The notes: generated by a model from the letters alone, not told the origin. Shown: positions 40,145 through 51,091, counted from the first letter of the stretch. The stretch: 64,000 nt of DNA from Mycolicibacterium sp. MU0053 (GCF_963378095.1 NZ_OY726397.1:2170001-2234000); one strand, 5' to 3'. A program made the numbers and translations.

Positions 40145-40204
40145 GCGCCGGCCTCGCGACACGCTTGTAACACAGAATTAACAGCCGCTGCCTAGGCTCG
40201 CACC

Positions 40205-41545
40205 ATGGACCGTCAGAAGGAATTCGTGCTGCGCACGCTCGAGGAACGGGACATCCGATTCGTCCGGCTGTGGTTCACCGACGTGCTCGGATACCTCAAG
40301 AGCGTGGCAATCGCGCCGGCCGAACTCGAGGGCGCGTTCGAGGAGGGCATCGGATTCGATGGCTCCTCCATCGAGGGTTTCGCCCGGATATCGGAATCCG
40401 ACACCGTCGCCCGGCCCGATCCGTCGACCTTCCAGGTGCTGCCGTGGACCGACGACGGCGGCCAGCAGCATTCGGCGCGGATGTTCTGCGACATCACCAT
40501 GCCGGACGGCTCACCGTCGTGGGCCGACTCCCGGCATGTGCTGCGTCGGCAGCTCGCCAAGGCCTCCGACCTCGGGTTCTCCTGCTACGTGCACCCCGAG
40601 ATCGAGTTCTTCCTGCTCGAGCCCGGCCCCTATGACGGCAGCGTCCCGGTGCCCGCGGACAACGGCGGCTACTTCGACCAGGCCGTGCACGATTCGGCGC
40701 CGAACTTCCGGCGGCACGCGATCGAAGCGCTGGAAGCAATCGGCATCTCGGTGGAGTTCAGCCACCACGAGGGCGCGCCCGGCCAGCAGGAGATCGACCT
40801 GCGCTACGCCGATGCGCTCTCGATGGCCGACAACGTGATGACCTTCCGCTACGTGGTCAAGGAGATCGCGCTGCGCGAGGGCGTGCGCGCCTCGTTCATG
40901 CCCAAGCCGTTCAGCGAATACCCGGGCTCGGCGATGCACACCCACATGAGCCTGTTCGAGGGCGAGACCAATGCCTTCCACAGCCCCGACGATGTGCTGC
41001 AACTGTCCGACGTGGGCAAGTCGTTCATCGCCGGGATCCTCGAACACGCCAACGAGATCAGCGCGGTCACCAATCAGTGGGTGAACTCCTACAAGCGGTT
41101 GGTGCACGGTGGCGAGGCCCCGACCGCCGCGTCGTGGGGTGCCGCCAACCGGTCGGCGCTGGTCCGGGTGCCGATGTACACCCCGAACAAAGCTGCCTCG
41201 CGACGCGTGGAGGTGCGCAGCCCCGACTCGGCGTGTAACCCCTACCTGGCCTTCGCGGTGCTGCTGGCCGCCGGTCTGCGCGGCGTCGAGAAGGGCTATG
41301 TGCTGGGCCCGCAGGCCGAGGACAATGTCTGGAGCCTGACGTCCGAGGAACGCCGGGCCATGGGTTACCGCGAGCTGCCGGGCAGCCTCGGCAACGCGCT
41401 GCACGCGATGGAGAACTCCGAGCTGGTCGCGGAAGCGTTGGGGGAGCACGTGTTCGACTTCTTCCTGCGCAACAAGCGCGCCGAGTGGGAGTCCTACCGC
41501 AACAGCGTCACGCCGTTCGAGCTCAAGCAGTACCTCGCGCTGTAG
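40205..41545 (+). CDS. glnA2: Glutamine synthetase GlnA2
   Basis: 446-residue class I glutamine synthetase (glutamate + NH4+ + ATP). The N-terminal beta-grasp contains VRLWFTDVLGYLKSVAI, the ATP/metal part GFDGSSIEGFARI and HPEIEFFLLEPGPYDGS, and the substrate loop AMHTHMSLFEG. The adenylylation-site tyrosine loop seen in GlnA1 is not present, which marks GlnA2-type enzymes. Start ATG 40205 has TAGGCT 6 nt upstream, suggesting a leaderless mRNA. In actinobacteria GlnA2 may also act on other amines such as polyamines. It is followed 42 bp later by glnE. Confidence 0.94.
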   Translation: MDRQKEFVLRTLEERDIRFVRLWFTDVLGYLKSVAIAPAELEGAFEEGIGFDGSSIEGFARISESDTVARPDPSTFQVLPWTDDGGQQHSARMFCDITMPDGSPSWADSRHVLRRQLAKASDLGFSCYVHPEIEFFLLEPGPYDGSVPVPADNGGYFDQAVHDSAPNFRRHAIEALEAIGISVEFSHHEGAPGQQEIDLRYADALSMADNVMTFRYVVKEIALREGVRASFMPKPFSEYPGSAMHTHMSLFEGETNAFHSPDDVLQLSDVGKSFIAGILEHANEISAVTNQWVNSYKRLVHGGEAPTAASWGAANRSALVRVPMYTPNKAASRRVEVRSPDSACNPYLAFAVLLAAGLRGVEKGYVLGPQAEDNVWSLTSEERRAMGYRELPGSLGNALHAMENSELVAEALGEHVFDFFLRNKRAEWESYRNSVTPFELKQYLAL

Positions 41546-41587
41546 CGCGGTTACTGCGCGGGCCTCCAGTGCGTTAACGTTGCTGCC

Positions 41588-44563
41588 GTGTCCAGACCCG
41601 TGACGCAGCGGCCCACCGTGCCGGGGGTGGGGCGGCTCGGTCTCGTCGAGCGCACCGCCCCGGCGGATTTGACGCGCCTGGGGTGGGACACCGACGCGCA
41701 CGTGGAGTTGCTGTGGTCGCTGTCGCGGGCCCCGGACGCCGACGTCGCGCTGCGCGCCCTGGTGCGCCTGGCCGACGCGCTGGAATCCGGCTGGCACGAA
41801 CTGGACGGCGCGCTGCAGAAAGACAAGGTGCTGCGCGGGCGGCTGTTCGCGGTGCTCGGGTCATCGCTCGCGCTCGGCGATCATCTGGCGGCCCACCCGC
41901 AGTCCTGGCGGCTGCTGGCCGGATCCGACGATCCGGCCGAGGGCCTGCCCTCGGCCGCGGAGCTCACCGCGATGTTCCTCGACTGCCTGGCCCAAAATGA
42001 AGGCCCCGCAGCCGTTCTCGAGCTGCGCACGCTGTACCGGGACCGGATCCTGGTGCTGGCCGCGCGCGATGTGGCGCCCACCGTCGAGGATGAGCCGGTG
42101 TTGTCGCTGGCCACCGTCGGGGCGCACCTGGCCGACCTGGCCGACGCGGCACTGACCGCGGCGCTGCACTACGCCGTCGGCGAGGTGTGCAAGCCGGACG
42201 ATCCGGCGCCCAGATTGGCCGTGGTCGCGATGGGCAAATCCGGGGCGCGGGAATTGAACTACGTCTCCGACGTCGACGTCATCTTCGTGGGGGCGACCGC
42301 GGACGCGATCGAAACCCGGGTGGCGGGCGAGATGATGCGGATGGCCTCGGAGACCTTCTTCGAGGTGGATGCGGCGTTGCGGCCCGAGGGTAAACAGGGC
42401 CCGCTGGTGCGCACGCTGGACTCCCATGTCGCCTACTACCAGCGGTGGGCCAAGACCTGGGAATTCCAGGCGCTGCTCAAGGCCCGTCCCGCCGTCGGCG
42501 ACGCCGCACTGGGGCAGCAATACGTCGACGCGCTGCTGCCGATGGTGTGGACGGCATGCGAACGCGAGGACTTCGTCTCCGATGTGCAGGCCATGCGCCG
42601 TCGGGTCGAGGAACTGGTGCCGGCCGACGTGCGGGACCGCGAGATCAAACTGGGCACCGGCGGCCTGCGCGACGTCGAATTCGCGGTCCAGCTCCTGCAA
42701 TTGGTGCACGGCCGCAATGACGAAGCGCTGCACGTGGCCTCCACCGTGGCCGCGTTGGCCGCGCTGGGGTCGGGGGCCTACATCGGACGCGACGATGCGG
42801 CCAACATGACCGCCTCGTATGAATTCCTGCGCCTGCTGGAGCACCGGCTGCAGTTGCAACGGCTCAAACGCACCCATCTGCTGCCCGCACCCGAGGACAA
42901 CGAGGCGCTGCGCTGGCTCGCCCGCGCCGCCCACGTGCGCCCCGACGGCACCCACGACGCCCTCGGCGTGCTGCGCAAGGAACTCAAGCGCCAAAGCGTG
43001 CGGGTCTCGCGGCTGCACGCGAAGCTGTTCTACCAACCGCTGCTGGAGTCCATCGATGCCTCGGTGGAGTTGCGGGGCGGGATGAGCGCCGACGCCGCCG
43101 AGCGTCAGCTCGCCGCACTGGGCTATCAAGCACCGGCCAGCGCACTGAGTCACCTTGCGGCACTGTCGAATCAGAGCACGCGCCGGGGTCGCGTGCAGAC
43201 GATCCTGCTGCCCACGCTGCTGGACTGGCTTTCCGACACCCCGGATCCGGATGCGGGCCTGCTGCAGTACCGCCGGCTCTCCGAAGGGCTCGGGGAGTAC
43301 CGCTGGTTCCTGGCGACGCTGCGCGACGAGAGCGCGGTGGCCAAGCGGTTGATGCGGGTGCTGGGGACCTCGGCCTATGTGCCGGATCTGCTCCTGCGTG
43401 CGCCCGAGGTGATCCAGGCCTACGCCGACGGACCCAGCGGGCCCAAGCTGCTCGACGTGGACCCCGAGGGGGTGGCGGGGGCGTTGGTGGCCGCCGCCGG
43501 CCGGCAGTCCGATCCGGCCAAGGCCATCGCCGCCGCGCGCACGCTGCGCCGGCGCGAACTGGCCCGGATCGCCTCGGCCGACCTGCTCGGGTTCCTCGAG
43601 GTGCGCGAGGTGTGTCGGGCCCTGACCGCGGTGTGGGTGGCGGTGCTGCAGGCCGCGTTAGAGGCCGTCACCCGGGTCAACGTCGACGCCGACGGCACCG
43701 CGCCGGCCACCATCGCGGTGATCGGCATGGGCCGCCTCGGCGGCGGGGAACTGGGCTACGGCTCGGACGCCGATGTGATGTTCGTCTGCGAACCGACCGC
43801 CGGCGTCGAGGAGGCCAAGGCTGTCAAGTGGGCGGTGCTGATCGCCGAACAGATCCGCGCGCTGCTCGGCACCCCGAGTGTCGATCCGCCGTTGGAGGTG
43901 GACACCAACCTGCGACCCGAGGGGCGCAACGGCCCGCTGGTGCGGACGCTGGCCTCCTACGAGGCCTATTACCGACAGTGGGCCCAGCCGTGGGAGATCC
44001 AGGCGCTGCTGCGGGCGCACCGGGTGGCCGGCGACCTGGAGTTGGGCGAGCGGTTCCTGCTGATGGTCGACAGCACGCGGTATCCGCCCGGTGGCGTGTC
44101 CGCCGACACCATGCAGGAGATCCGCCGGGTCAAGGCCCGCGTCGACGCCGAGCGGTTGCCGCGCGGCGCGGACCCCAACACCCACACCAAGTTGGGCCGC
44201 GGCGGTCTGGCCGACGTCGAGTGGACCGTGCAGCTGTTGCAGTTGCGCTACGCGCACCAGATCCCGGCGCTGCACAACACCTCCACGTTGCAGACCCTGG
44301 ATGCGATCGGCGCGGCAGAGCTGATCGCCGAGAGCGACGTCGATCTGCTGCGGCAGGCCTGGCTGACCGCGACCCGAGCCCGCAACGCCCTGGTGCTGGT
44401 GCGGGGCAAACCCACCGACCAACTGCCCGGGCCGGGCCGGCTGCTCAACGCGGTTGCCGTGGCGGCCGGCTGGCCCGACGACGACGGCGGCGCGTTCCTG
44501 GACAACTACCTGCGGGTGACGCGGCGCGCCAAAGCGGTGGTGCGAAAGGTCTTCGGCAACTAG
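41588..44563 (+). CDS. glnE: Glutamine synthetase adenylyltransferase GlnE
   Basis: 991-residue bifunctional enzyme that adenylylates and de-adenylylates glutamine synthetase, silencing GlnA1 under nitrogen excess. Two nucleotidyltransferase halves are visible. The first has [22 protein letters not shown] at about 210-230, the second [20 protein letters not shown] at about 710-730, each with the GxS/G...DxD pattern. The linker and PII-response regions between them are helical. It starts at GTG 41588, 42 bp after glnA2, and is followed by a strong intrinsic terminator. Its presumed target tyrosine is in glnA1 of this window. Confidence 0.95.
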   Translation: MSRPVTQRPTVPGVGRLGLVERTAPADLTRLGWDTDAHVELLWSLSRAPDADVALRALVRLADALESGWHELDGALQKDKVLRGRLFAVLGSSLALGDHLAAHPQSWRLLAGSDDPAEGLPSAAELTAMFLDCLAQNEGPAAVLELRTLYRDRILVLAARDVAPTVEDEPVLSLATVGAHLADLADAALTAALHYAVGEVCKPDDPAPRLAVVAMGKSGARELNYVSDVDVIFVGATADAIETRVAGEMMRMASETFFEVDAALRPEGKQGPLVRTLDSHVAYYQRWAKTWEFQALLKARPAVGDAALGQQYVDALLPMVWTACEREDFVSDVQAMRRRVEELVPADVRDREIKLGTGGLRDVEFAVQLLQLVHGRNDEALHVASTVAALAALGSGAYIGRDDAANMTASYEFLRLLEHRLQLQRLKRTHLLPAPEDNEALRWLARAAHVRPDGTHDALGVLRKELKRQSVRVSRLHAKLFYQPLLESIDASVELRGGMSADAAERQLAALGYQAPASALSHLAALSNQSTRRGRVQTILLPTLLDWLSDTPDPDAGLLQYRRLSEGLGEYRWFLATLRDESAVAKRLMRVLGTSAYVPDLLLRAPEVIQAYADGPSGPKLLDVDPEGVAGALVAAAGRQSDPAKAIAAARTLRRRELARIASADLLGFLEVREVCRALTAVWVAVLQAALEAVTRVNVDADGTAPATIAVIGMGRLGGGELGYGSDADVMFVCEPTAGVEEAKAVKWAVLIAEQIRALLGTPSVDPPLEVDTNLRPEGRNGPLVRTLASYEAYYRQWAQPWEIQALLRAHRVAGDLELGERFLLMVDSTRYPPGGVSADTMQEIRRVKARVDAERLPRGADPNTHTKLGRGGLADVEWTVQLLQLRYAHQIPALHNTSTLQTLDAIGAAELIAESDVDLLRQAWLTATRARNALVLVRGKPTDQLPGPGRLLNAVAVAAGWPDDDGGAFLDNYLRVTRRAKAVVRKVFGN

Positions 44564-44565
44564 CG

Positions 44566-44600
44566 CCGCGCGGGTCCAAAGTGGGCCCCGCGCGGGTTTT
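44566..44600 (+). terminator. Intrinsic terminator after glnE
   Basis: CCGCGCGGG (44566-44574) pairs perfectly with CCCGCGCGG (44587-44595), then GTTTT. A 9-bp GC stem, 12-nt loop and T-run three bases after the glnE stop. It marks the end of the glnA2-glnE transcript and the boundary of the inserted block that follows. Confidence 0.8.
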
Positions 44601-44628
44601 ATTGAGTCGTCAATGCTAAGACAAGTAG

Positions 44629-45255
44629 ATGCAGTTCACCGATGAGCCCGTCGACGCCGACGAGGCCAGGCGCCAGCGGGCCCGCTACGAACCGTTCACC
44701 GAGGCAGTGCGGGACTTGATCGACGCCACGATCCGCACCCAGGCCGGCGCCGCGGACATCGCCGCCGCGCAGCGCTCGATCGAGGCGGTGACGGCGCGGC
44801 TGCGCGCCACCCAGATCGACGGTCCGTACGGGGTCCAGTTCACCACCGAGGGCGACGGCATGTCCTGGGGCAACCCGGTGATCGGCGTGCGCAATCCGAT
44901 GGCACCGCCGCTGCGGGTGGAGTCCGACGGCGCGCGGTGCTGGGCGGAGTTCGATCTCGGCGCGGCCTATGAGGGCCCGCCGAACCACGTCCACGGCGGG
45001 GTTTCGGCGTTGATCCTCGACCACCTGCTCGGCGAGGCGGCCAGCGCGGGCGGGAACACCCCGGTGTTCACCGGCACCATCTCGATCAAGTATCTGCGCG
45101 GCACGCCGCTGGGCGCGCTGCGGGCCGAGGCCTGGGTGGAGCGGGTGGACGGGATCAAATCCTATGCGCGCGGGGTCATCTCCGATATCACCGGAATTAC
45201 CGTCGAGGCCGACGGGGTCTTCATCACGCCGCAGTGGGCGCGCGATCCCCGGTGA
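44629..45255 (+). CDS. Hotdog-fold thioesterase family protein
   Basis: 208-residue protein with a C-terminal PaaI-like hotdog domain. The core is NHVHGGVSALILDHLLGEAA, the typical HGG motif and following helix, then GTISIKYLRGTPLG. The N-terminal 70 residues are helical and contain no recognised domain. It likely hydrolyses an acyl-CoA; the substrate is unknown. A TAAGAC box ends 6 nt before ATG 44629, suggesting a leaderless mRNA. Its stop overlaps the GTG start of the next gene (GTGA), so the two are coupled. It opens an accessory block between glnE and glnA1. Confidence 0.85.
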   Translation: MQFTDEPVDADEARRQRARYEPFTEAVRDLIDATIRTQAGAADIAAAQRSIEAVTARLRATQIDGPYGVQFTTEGDGMSWGNPVIGVRNPMAPPLRVESDGARCWAEFDLGAAYEGPPNHVHGGVSALILDHLLGEAASAGGNTPVFTGTISIKYLRGTPLGALRAEAWVERVDGIKSYARGVISDITGITVEADGVFITPQWARDPR

Positions 45256-46109
45256 AGTTCTACGTCAGCACGGCGTTTTTGGATACCCGGGAGGCCGTCG
45301 AGATCGCCCGGGCCGCAGATGATCTCGGCTATGCCGGCATCGCCATTCCCGATCATGTGGTGAACCTCGAGACGTTGCAGACGCCCTACCCCTACACCGA
45401 GGACGGGCAGCGCCGTTGGGACCCGTTCACCGATTGGCCGGACCCGTGGGTGATGATCGGCGCGATGGCGCTCGTGACGACCCGGCTCCGGTTCGTCACC
45501 ACCGTCTATCTGCCCGCCATGCGCGATCCCTATTCGGCCGCCAAAGCCATTGGTACGGCCGCGGTTTTGGCCCAGGGCCGGTTGGAACTCGGGGTCGGTG
45601 TCGGATGGTGCGCCGAGGAGTTCGAGCTGCTCGGCCAGCAGTTTGCCCGGCGCGGCAAACGCACCGACGAGATGTTGGAGTTGATGAAGGCGCTGTGGGC
45701 GCCCGGCTGGACGGAGTTCGCCGGCGAGTTCTACACGACTCCCAGGCTGGAGATGGAGCCGACGCCGCCGGCCATTCCGATCTACGTGGGCGGGCTCTCC
45801 GACATCGCGCTGCGGCGTGCGGCGCGCCACGACGGCTGGGTGGGCGACCTGATCACCACCGACCAGGCGCTGCAGCGGGTGGACCAGCTACGGGCACTGC
45901 GCGCCGAAATGGGCCTGACGATGGACGATTTCGCCGTGTTGACCCCGCTGGTCGATGCCTTCACACCCGAGCACTACGCGCGGGCCGAGGCCGGGGGCAT
46001 CACGGGAATAGTGACGATGCCCTGGGTGTTCTACCCAGCGGGCCGCGGCGGCCTGGCCGATAAGATCGACGGCCTACGCAGGTTCCGCGACGATCACCCG
46101 GCGGAGTGA
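45252..46109 (+). CDS. LLM-class F420-dependent oxidoreductase
   Basis: 285-residue (beta/alpha)8 protein of the luciferase-like monooxygenase family, actinobacterial F420-using branch. Family segments are ARAADDLGYAGIAIPDH, LEVGVGVGW-like LELGVGVGWCAEEFELLG and RGKRTDEMLELMKALW, then IPIYVGGLSDIALRRAARHDGWVGD. The cofactor is inferred from family. GTG at 45252 overlaps the thioesterase stop, giving a two-gene operon. Substrate unknown, but pairing with a thioesterase suggests fatty-acid or aromatic acyl metabolism. Confidence 0.87.
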   Translation: MKFYVSTAFLDTREAVEIARAADDLGYAGIAIPDHVVNLETLQTPYPYTEDGQRRWDPFTDWPDPWVMIGAMALVTTRLRFVTTVYLPAMRDPYSAAKAIGTAAVLAQGRLELGVGVGWCAEEFELLGQQFARRGKRTDEMLELMKALWAPGWTEFAGEFYTTPRLEMEPTPPAIPIYVGGLSDIALRRAARHDGWVGDLITTDQALQRVDQLRALRAEMGLTMDDFAVLTPLVDAFTPEHYARAEAGGITGIVTMPWVFYPAGRGGLADKIDGLRRFRDDHPAE

Positions 46110-46201
46110 CCGCGCCGCATCGAAGCCATTGCGGTCAGCGACATCTGCTGCTACCGAGCAGATTTCGGCACGCACATGTGGCGTCAATCACGTCGGGGGA
46201 G

Positions 46202-46257
46202 GTTTCCAAATCGGGTATTCCAATGCACAATGGGAAACGGAATACTTGAATAATTCC
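46202..46257 (+). promoter_or_regulatory. Nested inverted repeats upstream of ahpC
   Basis: GTATTCC (46215-46221) and GGAATAC (46239-46245) are perfect 7-bp arms 17 bp apart; GTTTCC (46202-46207) and GGAAAC (46233-46238) form a second pair; GGAAT (46239-46243) and ATTCC (46253-46257) a third. An AATAAT box at 46249-46254 could be the -10. They look like multiple operator half-sites for a peroxide or metal regulator; no oxyR gene is next to them. Confidence 0.45.
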
Positions 46258-46276
46258 AGAAAAGGGTGTGTTTCCT

Positions 46277-46864
46277 ATGACTCTACTGACAATCGGTGAC
46301 CAGTTTCCGCAGTACGACCTCACGGCGGTCATCGGTGGTGACCTGTCGAAGGTCGATGCGAAGGCTCCCGAGGACTACTTCACCACGGTGAGCAGCTCTG
46401 ACCATCCCGGTAAGTGGCGCGTCGTCTTCTTCTGGCCGAAGGACTTCACCTTCGTCTGCCCCACCGAGATTGCCGCCTTCGGCAAGCTCAACGATGACTT
46501 CGAAGACCGCGACACCAAGGTCCTCGGCGTGTCCGTCGACAACGAGTTCGTCCACTTCCAGTGGCGGGCCCAGCATGACGACCTCAAGACGCTGCCGTTC
46601 CCCATGGTCAGCGACCTCAAGCGGGATCTCGCCACCGCCGCCGGTGTGCTGAACGCCGACGGCGTCGCGGACCGTGCCACGTTCATCATCGACCCGAACA
46701 ACGAGGTCCAGTTCGTGTCCGTCACCGCGGGCTCGGTCGGCCGCAACGTCGACGAGGTGCTGCGGGTGCTCGACGCCCTGCAGTCCGACGAGCTGTGCGC
46801 GTGCAACTGGAAGAAGGGCGACCCCACGATCAACGCGGGTGAGCTCCTGTCCGAGGCGGTGTAG
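46277..46864 (+). CDS. ahpC: Alkyl hydroperoxide reductase AhpC
   Basis: 195-residue typical 2-Cys peroxiredoxin reducing organic peroxides and peroxynitrite. The peroxidatic cysteine is C61 in FVCPTEI, and the C-terminal CAC pair ([13 protein letters not shown]) holds the resolving cysteines, the mycobacterial arrangement. ATG 46277 was preferred to 46268 because the family begins [16 protein letters not shown] lies upstream as a ribosome site. It is followed by ahpD with a 2-bp gap, forming an operon. In M. tuberculosis ahpCD lies elsewhere beside oxyR; here it sits between glnE and glnA1. Confidence 0.96.
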   Translation: MTLLTIGDQFPQYDLTAVIGGDLSKVDAKAPEDYFTTVSSSDHPGKWRVVFFWPKDFTFVCPTEIAAFGKLNDDFEDRDTKVLGVSVDNEFVHFQWRAQHDDLKTLPFPMVSDLKRDLATAAGVLNADGVADRATFIIDPNNEVQFVSVTAGSVGRNVDEVLRVLDALQSDELCACNWKKGDPTINAGELLSEAV

Positions 46865-46866
46865 TC

Positions 46867-47400
46867 GTGAGCCTTGACAACATCAAGGAGGCCCTTCCGG
46901 AGTATGCGAAGGACCTCAAGCTCAACCTCGGCGCCATCGTGCGGACCACCGAGCTGACCGAGCAGCAGCTGTGGGGCGCCCTCGTGGCGACCGCGGCGGC
47001 CACCAAGTCCGACCGGCTGCTCAAGGAGATCTCCGAGGACGCACTGGATGTGCTGTCCGAGGAGGCCTACCACGCAGCTCTCGGCGCGGCGTCCATCATG
47101 GGCATGAACAACGTGTTCTACCGCACCAAGGGCCAACTCGACGGTCAGTACGACGACCTGCGCGCCGGTCTGCGGATGAACATCATCGGTAACCCGGGTG
47201 TCGACAAGGTGGACTTCGAGCTGTGGTCGCTGGCCGTGTCGGCGATCAACGGCTGCGGCCACTGCCTGGCCGCACACGAGAAGACCCTGCGGGATTCCGA
47301 CGTGTCGCGCACCGCGATCTTCGAGGCCATCCGGTTGGCGTCGATTGTTGCGGGCGTGGGGCAGGCGCTGATGACGACCGAGGTGCTGGCCAAGGTCTGA
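46867..47400 (+). CDS. ahpD: Alkyl hydroperoxidase AhpD (AhpC adaptor)
   Basis: 177-residue thiol-disulfide protein with the carboxymuconolactone-decarboxylase/AhpD fold. The active site is C130-GH-C133 in [14 protein letters not shown], with E118, H132 and H137, the same positions as the M. tuberculosis enzyme. AhpD, with lipoylated DlaT and Lpd, supplies electrons from NADH to AhpC. The GTG start is 2 bp after ahpC, so the two are translated together. The gene is followed by a bidirectional terminator. Confidence 0.95.
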   Translation: MSLDNIKEALPEYAKDLKLNLGAIVRTTELTEQQLWGALVATAAATKSDRLLKEISEDALDVLSEEAYHAALGAASIMGMNNVFYRTKGQLDGQYDDLRAGLRMNIIGNPGVDKVDFELWSLAVSAINGCGHCLAAHEKTLRDSDVSRTAIFEAIRLASIVAGVGQALMTTEVLAKV

Positions 47401-47418
47401 GCGTGACCATACGAAAAT

Positions 47419-47461
47419 GCCCCGGGCACACGGCCATTGCGGCCGGACTGCCCGGGGCTTT
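47419..47461. terminator. Bidirectional terminator between ahpD and acyl-CoA dehydrogenase
   Basis: GCCCCGGGCA (47419-47428) and TGCCCGGGGC (47449-47458) form a perfect 10-bp stem, with an inner CGGCC/GGCCG hairpin (47431-47435, 47441-47445). The plus strand continues CTTTCT, and AAAAT precedes the stem, giving a T-run on the minus strand. It serves two convergent genes. Confidence 0.8.
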
Positions 47462-47467
47462 CTCGTG

Positions 47468-48619
47468 CTACAGCGATTTCGCGATGATCTGCTTCATCAC
47501 TTCGTTGGCGCCGGCGTAGATGCGCTGCACGCGGGCGTCCTCGTACATCCGGGCGATCAGGTATTCGCGCATATAACCGTAGCCGCCGTGCAGTTGCACG
47601 CAGCGGTCGACGATCGCGCATTGCTGGTCCGTCAGCCAGTACTTGGCCATCGCGGCCTCGGTGGCGTCGAGCTCACCACGCAGATGCGACACCACGCAGT
47701 GGTCGAAGAAGATTCGGCAGGTGCGTGCCATGGTCGCGCACTCGGCGAGTTCGAACGCGGTGTTCTGGAACTCGAACAGGCTGTGGCCGAAGGCCTCCCG
47801 GGCCTTGGTGTAGGCCACGGTCTCGTCGACCGCGCGTTCCATCCCGCCGATTGCCTGGGCCGCGACGCACAACCGCTCCTGGGCCAGCTGATCGATCATC
47901 TGGCCGAAGCCCTTGCCCTCTTCGGGGCCGAGCAGGTTGGCCACCGGAACCCGCACATCGGTGAACGACAACTCGGCGGTGTCGGCGCCGTGCTGGCCGA
48001 CCTTGTCCAGTACCCGGGTCACCTGGAAGCCGGCGGTATCGCGCAGATCGACGATCAGCAGCGAGATTCCGCGGGCACCGGCCTTCGGATCGGTCTTGAC
48101 CGCCAACACCACCATGTCGGCGGACCCGCCGTTGGTGATGAAGGTCTTGGACCCGTTGATCACGTACTCGTCGCCGTCGCGGACCGCGGTGGTGCGGATG
48201 GCCTTGAGGTCGGAGCCGGCGCCGGCCTCGGTCATGCCGATGGCGCCGAGCACCTCGCCGGTGGCCATCGGCGGCAACCAGGTCTTCTTCTGCTCCTCGG
48301 ACCCGTAGTTGACGATGTAGTGCGGAACGATGCCGCTGTGGACCGCGATACCCAGCGACAGGTCACCGGCATAGCCCTGCGCGTCGAAGACGGCCACGTC
48401 GTGGGCGAAGGTCCCGCCGCCACCGCCGTATTCCTCGGGCACCGAACACAGCAGCAGGCCGAGTTCGCCGGCTCGGCGCCAGACGTCGCGATCGATGTGG
48501 CGTTGGTTGTCCCACTTCTCGACGTGGGCGACGACCTCGCGCTCGAAGAAACCCTTGGCGAGGTCGAACAGCGCCGAAACCTCGTCGTCGTACCAGGACG
48601 GAACATGCTTAGTGGCCAT
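47468..48619 (-). CDS. Acyl-CoA dehydrogenase (FadE family)
   Basis: 383-residue flavoprotein catalysing alpha,beta-dehydrogenation of acyl-CoA. FAD- and substrate-binding segments are IGMTEAGAGSDLKAIRTTA and KTFITNGGSADMVV, then GLPGFGG-like helices; the catalytic Glu is probably E373 in YAGANEVMK near the end. N-terminal LAKGFFEREVVAHVEKW is also family-typical. Many paralogues exist in mycobacteria, so no number is assigned. It converges with ahpD across a strong terminator. DoxX follows upstream with 13 bp between, on the same strand. Confidence 0.9.
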   Translation of the reverse strand: MATKHVPSWYDDEVSALFDLAKGFFEREVVAHVEKWDNQRHIDRDVWRRAGELGLLLCSVPEEYGGGGGTFAHDVAVFDAQGYAGDLSLGIAVHSGIVPHYIVNYGSEEQKKTWLPPMATGEVLGAIGMTEAGAGSDLKAIRTTAVRDGDEYVINGSKTFITNGGSADMVVLAVKTDPKAGARGISLLIVDLRDTAGFQVTRVLDKVGQHGADTAELSFTDVRVPVANLLGPEEGKGFGQMIDQLAQERLCVAAQAIGGMERAVDETVAYTKAREAFGHSLFEFQNTAFELAECATMARTCRIFFDHCVVSHLRGELDATEAAMAKYWLTDQQCAIVDRCVQLHGGYGYMREYLIARMYEDARVQRIYAGANEVMKQIIAKSL

Positions 48620-48632
48620 GCAGGGCAGGTTA

Positions 48633-49025
48633 TTATCTGCGTTGCACCGCCCAAGATCCGGGACCCGTGAAGACCAGCAGCAGGAGCGCGAAGCAGAACA
48701 GCACCGCCGGTTCGCCGCCGTTGTTGATCGGCCAGAAGTCGCTGGGGAAGTGCTGCCAGAAGTAGGCCACCGCCATGTGACCGGCTCCGATGAACGCCGC
48801 CTCCCTGGTGAACAGCCCGATGGCGACCAGCGCGCCGACGATGATCTCGATCACACCGGCCCACCACGTCGGCCACGCGAACATCTCCGCGGTGGGCCCG
48901 GCGGCCGGCCACCCGAACAGCTTCGACGTGCCGTGCAGCAGGAACAGCAGACCCACCACGATGCGAAAAACGCTCAGCATGTGCGTCGAATAGGTGCCGA
49001 CGCGCGTACCCAATTGATTGGTCAT
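48633..49025 (-). CDS. DoxX-family membrane protein
   Basis: 130-residue protein with four predicted transmembrane helices: about 17-36 (SVFRIVVGLLFLLHGTSKLFG), 55-75, 78-92 and 105-122. The segment LLHGTSKLFGW is the DoxX signature. In M. tuberculosis a DoxX protein joins a membrane complex with SodA and SseA handling oxidative stress; this paralogue's partner is unknown, although ahpCD is close. It lies 13 bp upstream of the acyl-CoA dehydrogenase and 45 bp downstream of dtd, on the same strand. Confidence 0.85.
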   Translation of the reverse strand: MTNQLGTRVGTYSTHMLSVFRIVVGLLFLLHGTSKLFGWPAAGPTAEMFAWPTWWAGVIEIIVGALVAIGLFTREAAFIGAGHMAVAYFWQHFPSDFWPINNGGEPAVLFCFALLLLVFTGPGSWAVQRR

Positions 49026-49070
49026 GTGCTGACGATAGAGCGCGGTGGTGTCGGTTGCGCCAACCCGGGA

Positions 49071-49502
49071 TCACAGTTCGAGCAACAGTGTCACCGGCCC
49101 GTCGTTTATTAGCGCGACCTGCATGTTCGCCCCGAACACCCCCTCGGCGACCTCGGCGCCGAGGTCGCGCAACGACGCGGCGAACGCCTTCACCAGCGGC
49201 TCGGCGGCCGGCGCCGGCGCCGCGGCGTTCCACGACGGGCGGCGACCCTTCACGGTGTTGGCGTACAGCGTGAACTGGCTGACCACCAGGACCGGCGCAC
49301 CGACGTCGGACGCGCTGCGCTGATCGTTGAGAATGCGTAGTCCCCAGAGCTTTTCGGCCATCCGGCGAGCCGTGGCCGCGTCGTCGTCATGGGTGACACC
49401 GACGAGTGCGACCAGGCCCTGGGTGGCCGGCGCGATGGCGCCGACCACCCGGCCGTCGACCGACACACTCGCCGAAGTCACCCGCTGCACCAGCACCCGC
49501 AT
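49071..49502 (-). CDS. dtd: D-aminoacyl-tRNA deacylase
   Basis: 143-residue homodimeric enzyme that removes D-amino acids (and glycine mischarged on tRNA-Ala) from tRNA. Diagnostic motifs are [17 protein letters not shown] at the N-terminus, the catalytic SQFTLYA (about 76-82) and the cross-subunit NDGPVT (about 132-137; the Gly-Pro pair is the chirality filter). The start is ATG at 49502, 14 bp after glnA1 on the same strand, so it could be transcribed with glnA1. Its normal place in M. tuberculosis is elsewhere (Rv1897c), suggesting relocation. Confidence 0.94.
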   Translation of the reverse strand: MRVLVQRVTSASVSVDGRVVGAIAPATQGLVALVGVTHDDDAATARRMAEKLWGLRILNDQRSASDVGAPVLVVSQFTLYANTVKGRRPSWNAAAPAPAAEPLVKAFAASLRDLGAEVAEGVFGANMQVALINDGPVTLLLEL

Positions 49503-49516
49503 GGCTCGCGGGAGCT

Positions 49517-50953
<1,437 letters not shown>

Positions 50954-51023
50954 TTAGTACTCCTTCATAAGTACGGAGATTGCACACTTTCGTGTAACTC
51001 GCGCCTGACGCTATGGAGCCGAT

Positions 51024-51061
51024 GTTGCACGGCAGTCAACCGTATGTTGCATGGACGTTAC
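51024..51061. promoter_or_regulatory. GlnR-type binding box upstream of glnA1
   Basis: On the minus strand it reads GTAAC-N6-GCAAC-N6-TTGAC-N6-GCAAC, with all three spacers exactly 6 bp. This is the a-b-a-b architecture of actinobacterial GlnR sites (gTnAc-n6-GaAAc repeated) and gives the AC-n9-AC pattern twice. It lies 71-108 bp before glnA1 and 31 bp before the RDD gene. Confidence 0.75.
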
Positions 51062-51091
51062 GGCAATCTGAGGCCCCCTATGCTGGAGGAC

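Noticed and set aside
46202..46257. OxyR binding site upstream of ahpC
   Set aside because: The dyads do not match the OxyR site I recall from oxyR-ahpC regions, and no oxyR gene is adjacent, so only a generic regulatory call is made.
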